Assembly (NCBI RefSeq): GCF_029392875.1
Contig: NZ_CP113946.1
Location: forward strand, 1,860,001-1,924,000
DNA from: Lactobacillus sp. ESL0677
Lineage (GTDB): Bacteria > Bacillota > Bacilli > Lactobacillales > Lactobacillaceae
Direction of reading: 5' to 3'
Length of the DNA: 64,000 nucleotides
Shown: piece after piece, positions 1 through 8,270 of the stretch
How positions within the stretch are numbered: the stretch's first letter is position 1
How the letters are laid out: the number at the start of each line of letters is the position of its first letter
The notes under the pieces: model-generated
What the model saw: the letters and a program-made list of their open reading frames with translations, nothing else
Told to the model about the DNA's origin: nothing
Databases searched by the model: none
Translations under genes and position numbers: made by a program

Positions 1-916
1 ATTGTGCAATCTTATTGTATTTACGAACAATATTGTAGTCACTGTCTTTAGCTGAGTGATAGCCATATTGGTCATACATCTTTTGAATCAGCTTTTGACC
101 GTCTTTAGTCTTACTAATGTCCATAAAGGCCTTAGCTAACTTCTTCCGGAATGCTTGTGGAATACCTGGACGAACTGAAATCGTATCGTTAGGAATTGGT
201 GTTGTAAAGTAAATCGGCACTACCTTTTCCTTGATATTTGGTACATCATGCAGAACCTTGTTTCTTGCATCTTCAAACACAAAGGCAGCATCAGTATCAC
301 CACTTAAAACATTTAGCACGGCGGCATCATGACCGTTAACCGTTACCAACTTACAGTCTTTAGTAACGTCTAAACCCTTTTGCTTTAATTCTGCAACTGG
401 GGTAATGTAGCCTAATGTCGAAGTTGGACTTTGAATCGAAATTGACTTACCCTTTAAATCTTTCCATGATTTGATGTTTGACTTTTTACGGACAACAATT
501 TCAGCACGCAAAGTGTGAACCAGCTTCTTAGTCCAAGTACCACCTGGCTCTTTAATCCCATAACGTTCTGATTGCAAAATAACGTCGGCGGCTTTTTGTT
601 GGTGAGCTTGAACATAAGCACCAGCTGCTAAGAAGCCAACATCAACTTTTTTAGACTTCATTGCCTCAATTTCAGCGTTATTGTCAGTTGAAGTTGTTAC
701 GTGGACAGGAATTCCCAGTCTCTTAGAAAGCATCTTTTCAAGTGGCTTACCTTCACCGCCCATTCGGCCAGAGGCATCACTAGGAACAAACTGCACATTC
801 AGTGATTTCGGCATATTATTGCTGCTCTTAGTTTCTTTTTTATTTGAACAAGCAGTCAATGCAAACATTCCCATCACGGCCACTGCACCAACTAATACTT
901 TTTTAAATTTCTTCAT
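1..916 (-). CDS. phnD: PhnD-type phosphonate/phosphate ABC transporter binding lipoprotein (3' end outside window)
   Basis: Reading the minus strand from the ATG at 916 gives 305 codons without a stop, so the gene runs off the left edge. The N-terminus MKKFKKVLVGAVAVMGMF leads into a lipobox (LTAC, Cys then SNKK), so the product should be a membrane-anchored extracytoplasmic lipoprotein. The body (NVQFVPSDASGRMG, then KKVDVGFLAAGAYV, then LKGKSISIQSPTSTLGYITP) is typical of the PhnD/PtxB periplasmic-binding family that feeds PhnC/PhnE permeases. A strong AGGAGG lies 6 nt before the ATG. Ligand is uncertain: family members bind phosphonate, phosphite or phosphate. Transporter partners would lie to the left, outside the window. 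A terminator hairpin sits in its leader. Confidence 0.85.
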   Translation of the reverse strand, partial: MKKFKKVLVGAVAVMGMFALTACSNKKETKSSNNMPKSLNVQFVPSDASGRMGGEGKPLEKMLSKRLGIPVHVTTSTDNNAEIEAMKSKKVDVGFLAAGAYVQAHQQKAADVILQSERYGIKEPGGTWTKKLVHTLRAEIVVRKKSNIKSWKDLKGKSISIQSPTSTLGYITPVAELKQKGLDVTKDCKLVTVNGHDAAVLNVLSGDTDAAFVFEDARNKVLHDVPNIKEKVVPIYFTTPIPNDTISVRPGIPQAFRKKLAKAFMDISKTKDGQKLIQKMYDQYGYHSAKDSDYNIVRKYNKIAQ

Positions 917-948
917 GATTACCTCCTATAAGTGTCATGAATAAAAAA

Positions 949-986
949 GACTTAACGTTAATTACAAACGTAACTGACGCTAAGCC
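949..986 (-). terminator. Attenuator-like terminator in the phnD leader
   Basis: On the minus strand a stem of about 17 bp (GGCTTAGCGTCAGTTAC against GTAATTAACGTTAAGTC, with a few G-U pairs and one mismatch) is followed by TTTTTT. It lies about 30 nt before the phnD start. It follows roughly 130-170 nt of leader after the uspA stop, which suggests premature termination control. I see no T-box GGTGG motif or familiar riboswitch core. Confidence 0.65.
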
Positions 987-1189
987 TCATAAGCATACTA
1001 TGTAAATGAATGAATTTTCCCTGTAAAAGAGCTCCCGCAAACGCAAATAACGCTAAACTAATCCGTCTTGTCATAGAATTGCCTTGCATCATGTGTCGCC
1101 CTCTTTCACCTAAAATTAATTCATAAAAATAATAGCAGAAATTTAAGCAAAATAAAAGCGTAATCATTAAAAGATTATCTAACAACCCG

Positions 1190-1669
1190 TTATTTTTGCC
1201 TAATTGGGTTGTTGTCAATATCAGTGCGAACAATTAACACATCAGCCAGCGCATGCTGGTTAACATATTCGGTAACTGACCCCATCAACATTCTCTCAAC
1301 TGCATTCAAGCCAGTTGCACCCATAATGATTAAATTATCGTGGTGATCCTTGATAAAGTCATAGGAAATAACTGCCTTCGGACTACCATAACGAATATGA
1401 TAATCAATATCATCAAAGTCAAAGTTATCATGTGCCCATTGCTTCAAACTCTTTAAATATTTACCAGTGTCTTGCGTCATCTGGTAAACAGTATCGCCTG
1501 AAATTAGCGTATCCTGCATCTCACCCAAAAACTGCCTAGTGTCAATCACGTTCAAAACATCAATATGAGCATTTTCCGTCATTGCAATCTTAACTGCTTT
1601 ATCAAAAGATCTTTCAGCTGATTCTGAACCATCAACTGGAACTAAAATACTGTCTTTTTTCGTACTCAT
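1190..1669 (-). CDS. Universal stress protein UspA family
   Basis: The 159-residue product begins with the family's ILVPVDGSESAERSFDKAV strand/helix. It contains the ATP-binding signature G-2x-G-9x-G-S in IMGATGLNAVERMLMGSV, followed by EYV.Q.A.ADVLIVR, the usual C-terminal strand. This is the ATP-binding class of UspA proteins, which are cytoplasmic dimers linked to stress survival; a specific role cannot be read from sequence. A ribosome binding site (AGAAGGTGAG) precedes the ATG at 1669. It is read in the same direction as phnD but is separated by about 270 nt holding an apparent independent leader, so it is probably its own unit. Confidence 0.9.
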   Translation of the reverse strand: MSTKKDSILVPVDGSESAERSFDKAVKIAMTENAHIDVLNVIDTRQFLGEMQDTLISGDTVYQMTQDTGKYLKSLKQWAHDNFDFDDIDYHIRYGSPKAVISYDFIKDHHDNLIIMGATGLNAVERMLMGSVTEYVNQHALADVLIVRTDIDNNPIRQK

Positions 1670-1812
1670 GTACTCACCTTCTAGAAATATATTATTTTAT
1701 TTAACACTAATTTTAACATATTTTCGATAGTAATTACTTTTTTTATAATTGTTTACGCCTTAGTTTATTGCTAAAATAGAACGTAAATGTCAAAAGATAA
1801 AGGGTGGAATTT

Positions 1813-2613
1813 ATGACAGAAAATTTAACTAATCAATTAATCGGCGTTAAAAGCGGCCGCAACTTCCGTGAACTTGGTGGCTACAAAACTACTGATGGTA
1901 AAACCGTTAAAATGCACAAGTTATTAAGAACTGCTAACTTGGGTACTTTAGATGCAACTGACCTTAAGTTCTTACACGACTACGGCGTTAAATACATCGT
2001 TGATTTCAGAAGTCAAGCCGAAGTTGACCATGAACCTGACCGCATCCCTGAAGGTGCAGAATACGATTATGATCCTGTCTTCAGCGAGGACTTAACCAAT
2101 GCTTCTAGAAGTATTGAAGACGTCATGAAGCAGGGGCAAAAGAATCCTCATGCAGGCTTTGAACACATGTTGTTTGCTTATGACGACATGATTACCAGTA
2201 AAGCTGCTCAAAAAGCTTACCGCCACTTCTTTGACTTATTATTAGCAAACGATGAAGACGGCAAGAGCTTGATCTTCCACTGTACTGCCGGTAAAGACAG
2301 AACTGGGGTTGGTGCACTACTTATCTTAACTGCTCTCGGTGTTCCGCTTGACACTATCAAAAAGGATTATTTATTAACTAATATTGCAACTGCTGACTTC
2401 GTTAAAGGCTTTTTAGAAAAAGCTAAGGAAGATGGCGCCGACGATGCAACATTAAATATTTTAAAAGACTTCCAAACCGTTCACGTAGAGTACATTGAAC
2501 ATGTCTTGACAACTATTAATGAAAAATACGGTAGCGTGAATAACTACTTACGTGATATTATGAAATTAACTGATGCGGAAATCAGTAAGTTACGTAAAAT
2601 TTACTTAAAATAA
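1813..2613 (+). CDS. Tyrosine/serine protein phosphatase (DSP-like, LipA/IphP type)
   Basis: The P-loop phosphatase signature HCTAGKDRTGVGAL (C-x5-R) lies near residue 155, and the N-terminal GGRNFRELGGYKTTDGKTV-like block (NFRELGGY) is typical of the bacterial IphP/LipA tyrosine phosphatase family. The product is about 266 residues. The ATG at 1813 is preferred over the upstream GTG at 1804 because AGGGTGG sits just before it and would overlap the GTG. Substrate is unknown; members act on phosphotyrosine proteins or phosphoinositides. A paralogue lies at 46427-47200. The ntd gene follows after a 19-nt gap, so the two are probably co-transcribed. Confidence 0.88.
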   Translation: MTENLTNQLIGVKSGRNFRELGGYKTTDGKTVKMHKLLRTANLGTLDATDLKFLHDYGVKYIVDFRSQAEVDHEPDRIPEGAEYDYDPVFSEDLTNASRSIEDVMKQGQKNPHAGFEHMLFAYDDMITSKAAQKAYRHFFDLLLANDEDGKSLIFHCTAGKDRTGVGALLILTALGVPLDTIKKDYLLTNIATADFVKGFLEKAKEDGADDATLNILKDFQTVHVEYIEHVLTTINEKYGSVNNYLRDIMKLTDAEISKLRKIYLK

Positions 2614-2632
2614 TAGTTAAAGGAGACCTTTT

Positions 2633-3109
2633 ATGACTAAAACAAAGACCGTTTACTTTGGTGCAGGCTGGTTTAACGAAAAGCAAAACAACGCTTATCA
2701 GGCAGCAATGAAAGCCTTAGCTGCCAACCCAACCATTGACCTTGAAAACAGTTATGTTCCATTGGACCACCAATACAAAGGCATCAATGTTGAAGAACAT
2801 CCAGAATATCTGCATGATCGCGAATGGGCAACTGCAACTTATCATGGTGACTTAATTGGTATTAAAGCCAGTGACGTCATGATAGGTGTTTACTTGCCAG
2901 AAGAAGAAGACGTTGGCTTGGGAATGGAACTGGGCTACGCTTTGAGTCAAGGCAAATATATTTTATTGGTTATTCCTGATGAAGATTATGGTAAGCCAAT
3001 TAACTTAATGAGCTGGGGTGTTTGCGACAACGCCATTAAGCTCAGCGAACTAGAAAATTACGACTTTAATAAACCACGCTTCAACTTTTATGACGGTGCT
3101 GTTTACTAA
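2633..3109 (+). CDS. ntd: Nucleoside 2-deoxyribosyltransferase
   Basis: The 158-residue product matches lactobacillar N-deoxyribosyltransferase (class II) over its whole length: YFGAGWFNEKQN at the start, ENSYVPL in the middle, EEEDVGLGMELGYALSQGKY around the nucleophile Glu99, and the C-terminal FNFYDGAVY. Family members transfer deoxyribose between free bases for nucleoside salvage. The expected acidic substrate residues (Asp73, Asp93) and the conserved Asn in WGVCDNAIK are present, so the enzyme should be active. AAGGAGA lies 7 nt before the ATG, and a strong terminator follows. This protein is one of the best taxonomic pointers to the L. helveticus group. Confidence 0.96.
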   Translation: MTKTKTVYFGAGWFNEKQNNAYQAAMKALAANPTIDLENSYVPLDHQYKGINVEEHPEYLHDREWATATYHGDLIGIKASDVMIGVYLPEEEDVGLGMELGYALSQGKYILLVIPDEDYGKPINLMSWGVCDNAIKLSELENYDFNKPRFNFYDGAVY

Positions 3110-3127
3110 AACACATATTACTAACAA

Positions 3128-3153
3128 AGGATTCTCGACTGAGAATCCTTTTT
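3128..3153 (+). terminator. Rho-independent terminator after ntd
   Basis: Perfect stem AGGATTCTC / GAGAATCCT with a GACT loop, followed by TTTTAT. It also lies just beyond the end of nagA on the opposite strand. Confidence 0.85.
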
Positions 3154-3168
3154 ATCTTGTTATTTAAA

Positions 3169-4323
3169 TTATGCCTTGTAGCGTGACTTACCACTTAAGT
3201 AAGTTTCGCTCAAAGTCATGTCTGGATTAAGCACGATAAAGTCTGCATCCTTATCTGGTGCAATTGAACCACACTTATCCAAAATGTGGGCACTCTTGGC
3301 TGGAACATACGAAGCCATCATAATCGCTTCTTCAGGAGTTGCCACGTTCCAGTCAACAACATTTTTAACGGCTGTCTTCAATTGCAGAATACTGCCGGCT
3401 AAGTTATCGTTGCTCTTTAATCGAGCCATTCCATCTTGAACATAAACCGGTAATTCACCTAGCATGTAGTCACCATCAGGCATCATTCCAGCTTCCATAC
3501 AGTCAGTAATCAGGGCAACATGTTCAGCACCCTTTAATTGAACTAAAGCGCGCACCATTTCTTTTTTAACATGGTGACCATCGCAAATTAATTCATCGGT
3601 TACATTGCGCATTGCCATTGCCGCGTTAGAAATTGATGGCGCGTGGTGCGATGGATCTGGCATCCCGTTAAATGTATGAGTAAACATGGTTGCGCCGTCT
3701 TCAATTCCAGCTGCAGCTTGCTCGAAGTTAGCACTTGAGTGTCCTAAAGAAACAACAACGCCCTCTTTGACCGCACTGCGGATGAATTCTCTAGTGCCCT
3801 TACGTTCAGGCGCAAGAGAAATCTTATTAAGCATGCCATGTGACTCATCCCGCCACTTATTAAACTGGTTAATATCCGGATCAAGCAAATATTTTGGATT
3901 TTCAGCACCAGCATGCTCAGCAGTAAAGTAAGGCCCTTCAAAGTGCAAACCTTGAATTTTAGCGCCCGTTTCTTCGCCCTGATGGTCGCCAAACATCCGA
4001 CAAATGCGACTTAAGGTATCAGCACCAGCAGTATAAGTTGTTGGCAGCCAACTGGTAACGCCAGATTGCAAAAAGCCTTCAGACAAGCGATTAATTCCTG
4101 CCCAGTCGCTCTTCATCACGTCTTCTTTAAGCGAGCCGTGAACGTGAGTGTCAACTAATCCCGGAGCAATCCACTTGCCAGAATAATCAACAATCTTGCC
4201 CTCCGGTTTTTCTTGTTCTGAATAATAAAAGCCAAACTGCCCGTTATCTTGGATTTCAAGATAGCCTCCTTGGGTAGTTATATTTTCCATAAAAAATTTA
4301 TCAGCGTGAATATAATAAGACAT
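3169..4323 (-). CDS. nagA: N-acetylglucosamine-6-phosphate deacetylase
   Basis: Deacetylates GlcNAc-6-phosphate to glucosamine-6-phosphate in amino-sugar catabolism and wall recycling; cytoplasmic metalloenzyme of the amidohydrolase superfamily. Metal and catalytic motifs are present in order: GLVDTHVHG, LHFEGPYF (metal Glu), SLGHSSANF and FTHTFNGM (metal His), and ALITDCMEAGM (catalytic Asp). The start MSYYIHADKFF at 4323 is chosen because GGGAGG lies 6 nt upstream; the longer ATG 21 nt upstream would include the ribosome site. Length is 384 residues, normal for NagA. It diverges from the GH31 gene across a palindrome at 4380-4403. Confidence 0.95.
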   Translation of the reverse strand: MSYYIHADKFFMENITTQGGYLEIQDNGQFGFYYSEQEKPEGKIVDYSGKWIAPGLVDTHVHGSLKEDVMKSDWAGINRLSEGFLQSGVTSWLPTTYTAGADTLSRICRMFGDHQGEETGAKIQGLHFEGPYFTAEHAGAENPKYLLDPDINQFNKWRDESHGMLNKISLAPERKGTREFIRSAVKEGVVVSLGHSSANFEQAAAGIEDGATMFTHTFNGMPDPSHHAPSISNAAMAMRNVTDELICDGHHVKKEMVRALVQLKGAEHVALITDCMEAGMMPDGDYMLGELPVYVQDGMARLKSNDNLAGSILQLKTAVKNVVDWNVATPEEAIMMASYVPAKSAHILDKCGSIAPDKDADFIVLNPDMTLSETYLSGKSRYKA

Positions 4324-4379
4324 TATTTCCTCCCTTTTTACCAAAGTTCACTTCGTCATAATAAGTTTATTTTAAACCA

Positions 4380-4403
4380 TTAAATTGGTATTAACCAGTT
4401 TAA
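4380..4403. promoter_or_regulatory. Dyad operator between nagA and the GH31 gene (NagR dre-like)
   Basis: The arms TTAAATTGGT and ACCAGTTTAA match at 9 of 10 positions around ATTA. The core TTGGTATTAACCA resembles the dre site of the GntR-family regulator NagR/YvoA. Its position between divergent nagA and the GH31 gene suggests shared control by an amino-sugar repressor; the regulator gene is not in the window. Confidence 0.5.
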
Positions 4404-4477
4404 TCACAAATACTACAGAAAAACTTGTTTTTTTAGTTATAATAGGTATTAAGCAAATTAAATAGGAAGCAAAAATT

Positions 4478-7468
4478 ATGACAGATGATATGCAAACAAG
4501 CAAACACCTACTAGGTGCATTAACTGGCGCCAATAGATGTGAAAATTATTATGAATTGCATTACGCAACCGGCGAAGTTGCGCAATTTTATGTTTTAGCT
4601 GACGGTATTTTTCGCTTTGTGCTTAATCCAAATACCGATTCCGCAGCAGAGCAAACGTCAGCGCTTCAGCTTAATTTTAGTAATGAATCTTTTGAGCATT
4701 CACAAGTACGCGCAACCAGCGACTCACTAATTATCCAAGCGGGCAATTACCAAGTTATTTTTGCGCAAAAACCCGCTGTGATGAGTATCTTTGATGAAAC
4801 ACTGCACCGCACCCGGATGAAGCAGGCACAACCGCTTGAATTAGCAGCTAACCAAACCCGTGAATTTTTAAAGCAAAACAAAAACGAATTTTACTTTGGC
4901 GGCGGTCTGCAAAATGGTTACTTTAGTCACAAGGGACGTAAAATCGCCATCAAGAGTGATCACATTACCGGCAAGGGCGGCGTTATTACTCAAGTGCCGT
5001 TCTTCTGGTCTAATGCTGGCTACGGGGAATTGCGCAACACTTATTCAAGCGGCAGCTATGACTTTGGCGTGAATAACAGCGGCTTAACCACAATCAGTCA
5101 CCAAGATCGTATTTTTGATAATTTTTATATTATTGGCGATACGCCGCAAGCTATTTTAGCTAAATACTATACGCTAACTGGTAAGCCAATGATGTTACCA
5201 AAATATACGTTGGGCTTAGGGCACGTTGGCAACTTCTGTACAACCTTATGGCAGCCTAGTGAAACCAAAGAACGTAATGCCAACAAATTCGGCAATAATT
5301 ATTACACCCGAACAAGCGACGCGGACAAAGCTGCCGGCAAGGCTTCACTTAATGGCGAAGAAGACTACCATTTTTCAGCGCGAGCCATGCTTGAGCAGTA
5401 CAAGGCATTGCACTTTCCACTCAGCTGGTTTGTGCCGAACTACGGCGTGGCTACTCCACCAGTTGATGCTCTTAATTACTTTAACGAGTATGCGCAAAAC
5501 CAAGATGTTGCACCCGGATTTTGGCATGATGAAAGTTTGTCAGTATTACCAGAGCAGGCTGCTTTTACTCTAACTGGCAATCACGCAACTAACGACCGTG
5601 CTCTCTTAAGTAGTGCTTTACAACGCAAAAAGCCGCTTGTTTTGCAAAGCACTGGTTGCCAAGGGATGCAAAAAACAGCAGCCTTAACCTTTGGTGCCAT
5701 TGGTGGTAATTGGGAAAATATTGCTACGCAAGTTGCCGGCTTTATCGGCAGTAATCTTTCTGGTCAACCACTTGTTGGTGCTGCCGTTGACGGTACCACT
5801 GGCGGTGGCAATGCTCAGATTAGCGTTCGCGATTTTGAGTGGAAGAGTTTTACGCCGCTATTATTTAGCCTTGACGATCAGGGTAATTTTAGTAAAACAC
5901 CATTTGCTTATAACAAAAAAATAACGGAAATCAATCGTTCCTATTCAATTCTGCGAGCACAATTGCAAAGCTACCTCTATACCCTTAATCATCAAGCTCA
6001 GGCTGGTAATCCGATTGTGCAGCCACTATTTATCGCCTTCCCCGACGAGCGCAGTAATTATACCGAGCAATTTAGCAGCGAATTTATGTTGGGCAGCAAT
6101 CTATTAATTGCTCCAATTACTAACGGTCGTGAAGATGAAAACGGCGACTCACGCAAGGACAATCTTTACCTACCTGATAGTCGAACCATGTGGCTTGACC
6201 TGTTTACTGGTAAAAAGTATGCTGGCGGTCGTGTCTACAATAATCTATCTTATCCAGTTTGGCACTTGCCCGTCTTTGTTCGTGGTGGCAGTGTATTCGA
6301 CCTCGGCAAACGTGACTACGTTCTGTATCCACAAGGACAAAGCAGAACAATTGTTTATGATGACGATGATTTGACAGATTTTAATCATAATTATTGTGAA
6401 ACCAGCATTGATACCAATCAAAATGCCGGGAATTTAACAATTACTATTAATCCGGTCAAGGGCAACTATCCCGGATTTGACGTTGAGCAGCCAACTAACT
6501 TAGCTATTATGTGTGATGCCTATCCTGACCAAATTGAAGTCAAAATCAATGATCAAATAATTAAGCTGCAGGAGTACGGCACCATTGATGCCTTCAACCA
6601 CGCTCGCGAAGGTATTTTCTTCAACACAAATTACAATCCTGTCCCCGAATTTAATCAGTATCACGATGCTAAGCAAACAACATTGCAAATTAAGTTGGCG
6701 GATCGCGATGTTACTAACAGCAAGATTAAAATTACAATTCACAATTATACTTATGGTGAAAATGTGTTGGTCCATGCCATTACCGATGGATTACTGCCTT
6801 CACCTAAATTACCGGCTGTTGACCCAAGTAAAATCTCGGCGCATTCGTTTGAACTTGCTTGGTCCAAACAAGGTGCTGTTCAAATTGAAATCAATGGTCT
6901 TTTGTATGAAGGGATTACTGGCAACTGCTTTACCTTCCATGAGTTATTACCTAATACACGCTATATTATCCGCATGCGTTATGCGGCAGGTAATAAGGTT
7001 TCCGAATGGTCAGACCCGTTTGGTGTGATCACTAAGCATGCGGCAATTGATTACGCCGTTAGCGACATTCACGTTACCAGCAACTATCCTAGTAATCCTG
7101 CACAACCACTCAGCTACCTAACTGACTTGAAGCTGGCAAGTGAATGGCAAACAGCACAGGCACTAACTCCAGATAAGCCATTGGAATTGACCTTTACCTT
7201 TAATCAGGTTGAAAAACTAAGCCGAATGGCATTCGTACCTCATAATATTGACCATTGTTGTGATCCGATTGACATCAGTGTCGCCGTATCAACTGACGGC
7301 TTTAATTATGTTACTTATGCCGACCACCTCAAGTGGAAAGCTGATAGCAAAAATAAGGTCATCGGCTTACGTGATGTCCGTGCAAAGGCAATTCGACTAA
7401 TAATTTATCAAGCTTCAGGACCACTAGTTGCCTCTCGTGAAGTAATCTTTTTTAGAGCGAAGAAGTAA
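4478..7468 (+). CDS. GH31-family protein with FN3-like and CBM32-like C-terminal domains
   Basis: The 996-residue product shows GH31 landmarks: FYFGGGLQNGYFSHKGRKI near residue 140, FLVP-like barrel strands, GSNLSGQPLVGAAVDG near 428, LLIAPI near 545, and the proximal beta domain WLDLFTGKKYAGGRVY with PVFVRGGS. About residues 785-855 look like an FN3 domain (HSFELAWSK...NTRYIIRMRY) and about 860-996 like an F5/8 discoidin (CBM32) domain. There is no signal peptide, so it is probably cytoplasmic. The order and the GGNWE segment resemble the GH31 alpha-N-acetylgalactosaminidase-like branch. The acid/base block normally written W(S/T)GD reads FGAIGGNW here, and I cannot find a clear nucleophile motif, so activity is doubtful. 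Divergence from nagA suggests amino-sugar substrates. Confidence 0.75.
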   Translation: MTDDMQTSKHLLGALTGANRCENYYELHYATGEVAQFYVLADGIFRFVLNPNTDSAAEQTSALQLNFSNESFEHSQVRATSDSLIIQAGNYQVIFAQKPAVMSIFDETLHRTRMKQAQPLELAANQTREFLKQNKNEFYFGGGLQNGYFSHKGRKIAIKSDHITGKGGVITQVPFFWSNAGYGELRNTYSSGSYDFGVNNSGLTTISHQDRIFDNFYIIGDTPQAILAKYYTLTGKPMMLPKYTLGLGHVGNFCTTLWQPSETKERNANKFGNNYYTRTSDADKAAGKASLNGEEDYHFSARAMLEQYKALHFPLSWFVPNYGVATPPVDALNYFNEYAQNQDVAPGFWHDESLSVLPEQAAFTLTGNHATNDRALLSSALQRKKPLVLQSTGCQGMQKTAALTFGAIGGNWENIATQVAGFIGSNLSGQPLVGAAVDGTTGGGNAQISVRDFEWKSFTPLLFSLDDQGNFSKTPFAYNKKITEINRSYSILRAQLQSYLYTLNHQAQAGNPIVQPLFIAFPDERSNYTEQFSSEFMLGSNLLIAPITNGREDENGDSRKDNLYLPDSRTMWLDLFTGKKYAGGRVYNNLSYPVWHLPVFVRGGSVFDLGKRDYVLYPQGQSRTIVYDDDDLTDFNHNYCETSIDTNQNAGNLTITINPVKGNYPGFDVEQPTNLAIMCDAYPDQIEVKINDQIIKLQEYGTIDAFNHAREGIFFNTNYNPVPEFNQYHDAKQTTLQIKLADRDVTNSKIKITIHNYTYGENVLVHAITDGLLPSPKLPAVDPSKISAHSFELAWSKQGAVQIEINGLLYEGITGNCFTFHELLPNTRYIIRMRYAAGNKVSEWSDPFGVITKHAAIDYAVSDIHVTSNYPSNPAQPLSYLTDLKLASEWQTAQALTPDKPLELTFTFNQVEKLSRMAFVPHNIDHCCDPIDISVAVSTDGFNYVTYADHLKWKADSKNKVIGLRDVRAKAIRLIIYQASGPLVASREVIFFRAKK

Positions 7469-7499
7469 ATAATACTTAAATAAATTACATCTCAACTAA

Positions 7500-7532
7500 A
7501 AAATGCACCTGCTAAATTGGAGGTGCATTTTT
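7500..7532. terminator. Terminator between the GH31 gene and a small membrane protein gene
   Basis: AAATGCACCT / AGGTGCATTT stem with a GCTAAATTGG loop and flanking A and T runs; works in either direction and separates convergent genes. Confidence 0.8.
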
Positions 7533-7541
7533 ATGTACAAA

Positions 7542-7784
7542 TTATTTTACAGAAAAATATTTAATGCTTTTTTGGTAAATCATCTCAAGAACAGTAATGG
7601 GAACCAAAAGATAAACAGATCTTATTGCGCGATCTGAAAGCTTGCTAAAGATAGTTATACTGCGAATTAATTTCAGTATTTGAGTATCAAACACATTTGA
7701 CAATGACATAATTAGTACAAAGCAAACAAGATATATAAAAAATATAATTCGTTTCATTTTCTTAGAATTATTTTTATCTTTCAT
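7542..7784 (-). CDS. Small membrane protein of unknown function
   Basis: An 80-residue product beginning MKDKNNSKKMKRIIFF. One clear membrane helix spans about residues 13-30 (IIFFIYLVCFVLIMSL) and a second hydrophobic stretch near 58-70 (YLLVPITVLEMIY). The start at 7784 is chosen for the GGGGAGAG placed 6 nt upstream. I do not recognise the family. It is followed, in the direction of transcription, by a bidirectional terminator, and is preceded by another small membrane protein gene read the same way 47 nt upstream, so the two may form one transcript. Confidence 0.5.
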   Translation of the reverse strand: MKDKNNSKKMKRIIFFIYLVCFVLIMSLSNVFDTQILKLIRSITIFSKLSDRAIRSVYLLVPITVLEMIYQKSIKYFSVK

Positions 7785-7831
7785 AAATATCTCTCCCCTA
7801 TTTTTACACAATACATAAAAGTTTAGCTATT

Positions 7832-8095
7832 TTATATTCGCTTCAAGAAGTGATGCCAAGCATACACAAATGCGCAAAATGCAATTATGTAGTCATAAAG
7901 ATGAAGAATCTTAGTAAACCCTAGTACAGGTAGAATAAAAACTAGAGCTAAACTAATACTAAAAAATATCGGAATTATAATTTCCAAATTACATTTTGCT
8001 AACCAATTTTCAATCGGTAATACTTCTAAAGCCAGAATGATAATTAAAAATATACTCAATCTTTTCCCCTTCTCAATCATTCTTACTGTTTCCAT
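7832..8095 (-). CDS. Small membrane protein of unknown function
   Basis: An 87-residue product with about three hydrophobic segments: LSIFLIIILALEVLPI, IIIPIFFSISLALVFILPVLGF and YDYIIAFCAFVYAWHHF. AAAGG lies only 3-4 nt before the ATG, so the start is uncertain. The last segment, with Trp-His-His, is not diagnostic. Not recognised. It sits between a strong terminator (8149-8190) and the second small membrane gene, upstream of a cluster of Rgg regulators; a link to those regulators is only positional. Confidence 0.45.
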   Translation of the reverse strand: METVRMIEKGKRLSIFLIIILALEVLPIENWLAKCNLEIIIPIFFSISLALVFILPVLGFTKILHLYDYIIAFCAFVYAWHHFLKRI

Positions 8096-8148
8096 AATCC
8101 TTTATCACTTACATTCTTAGTATATTAAAGAAAATCAATTTAAATAAA

Positions 8149-8190
8149 AAATGGCAAATTTGACAATTTTAGTCATATTCGCCATTTATT
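8149..8190. terminator. Long-stem bidirectional terminator
   Basis: AAATGGCAAATTTGAC pairs with GTCATATTCGCCATTT at 14 of 16 positions, with A and T runs on the outer sides. It ends the rgg copy at 8271-9113. The inner part (TTTGAC...GTCATAT) resembles the Rgg operator half-sites described below, which may be coincidence. Confidence 0.7.
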
Positions 8191-8270
8191 TATATTCTTC
8201 AACAAAATATTCTTGCATTCTAAAAAGAAACTATTCATCATAACCTGAAAATAAGTGCGTAATACTCTCT

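Noticed and set aside
1000..1125. T-box or common riboswitch upstream of phnD
   Set aside because: No GGTGG T-box sequence, purine, TPP, SAM or cobalamin core was seen; I keep only the terminator call.
958..1233. 91-residue frame on the minus strand between uspA and phnD
   Set aside because: It overlaps the uspA end, has no ribosome site, and its 3' part is the terminator hairpin of the phnD leader.
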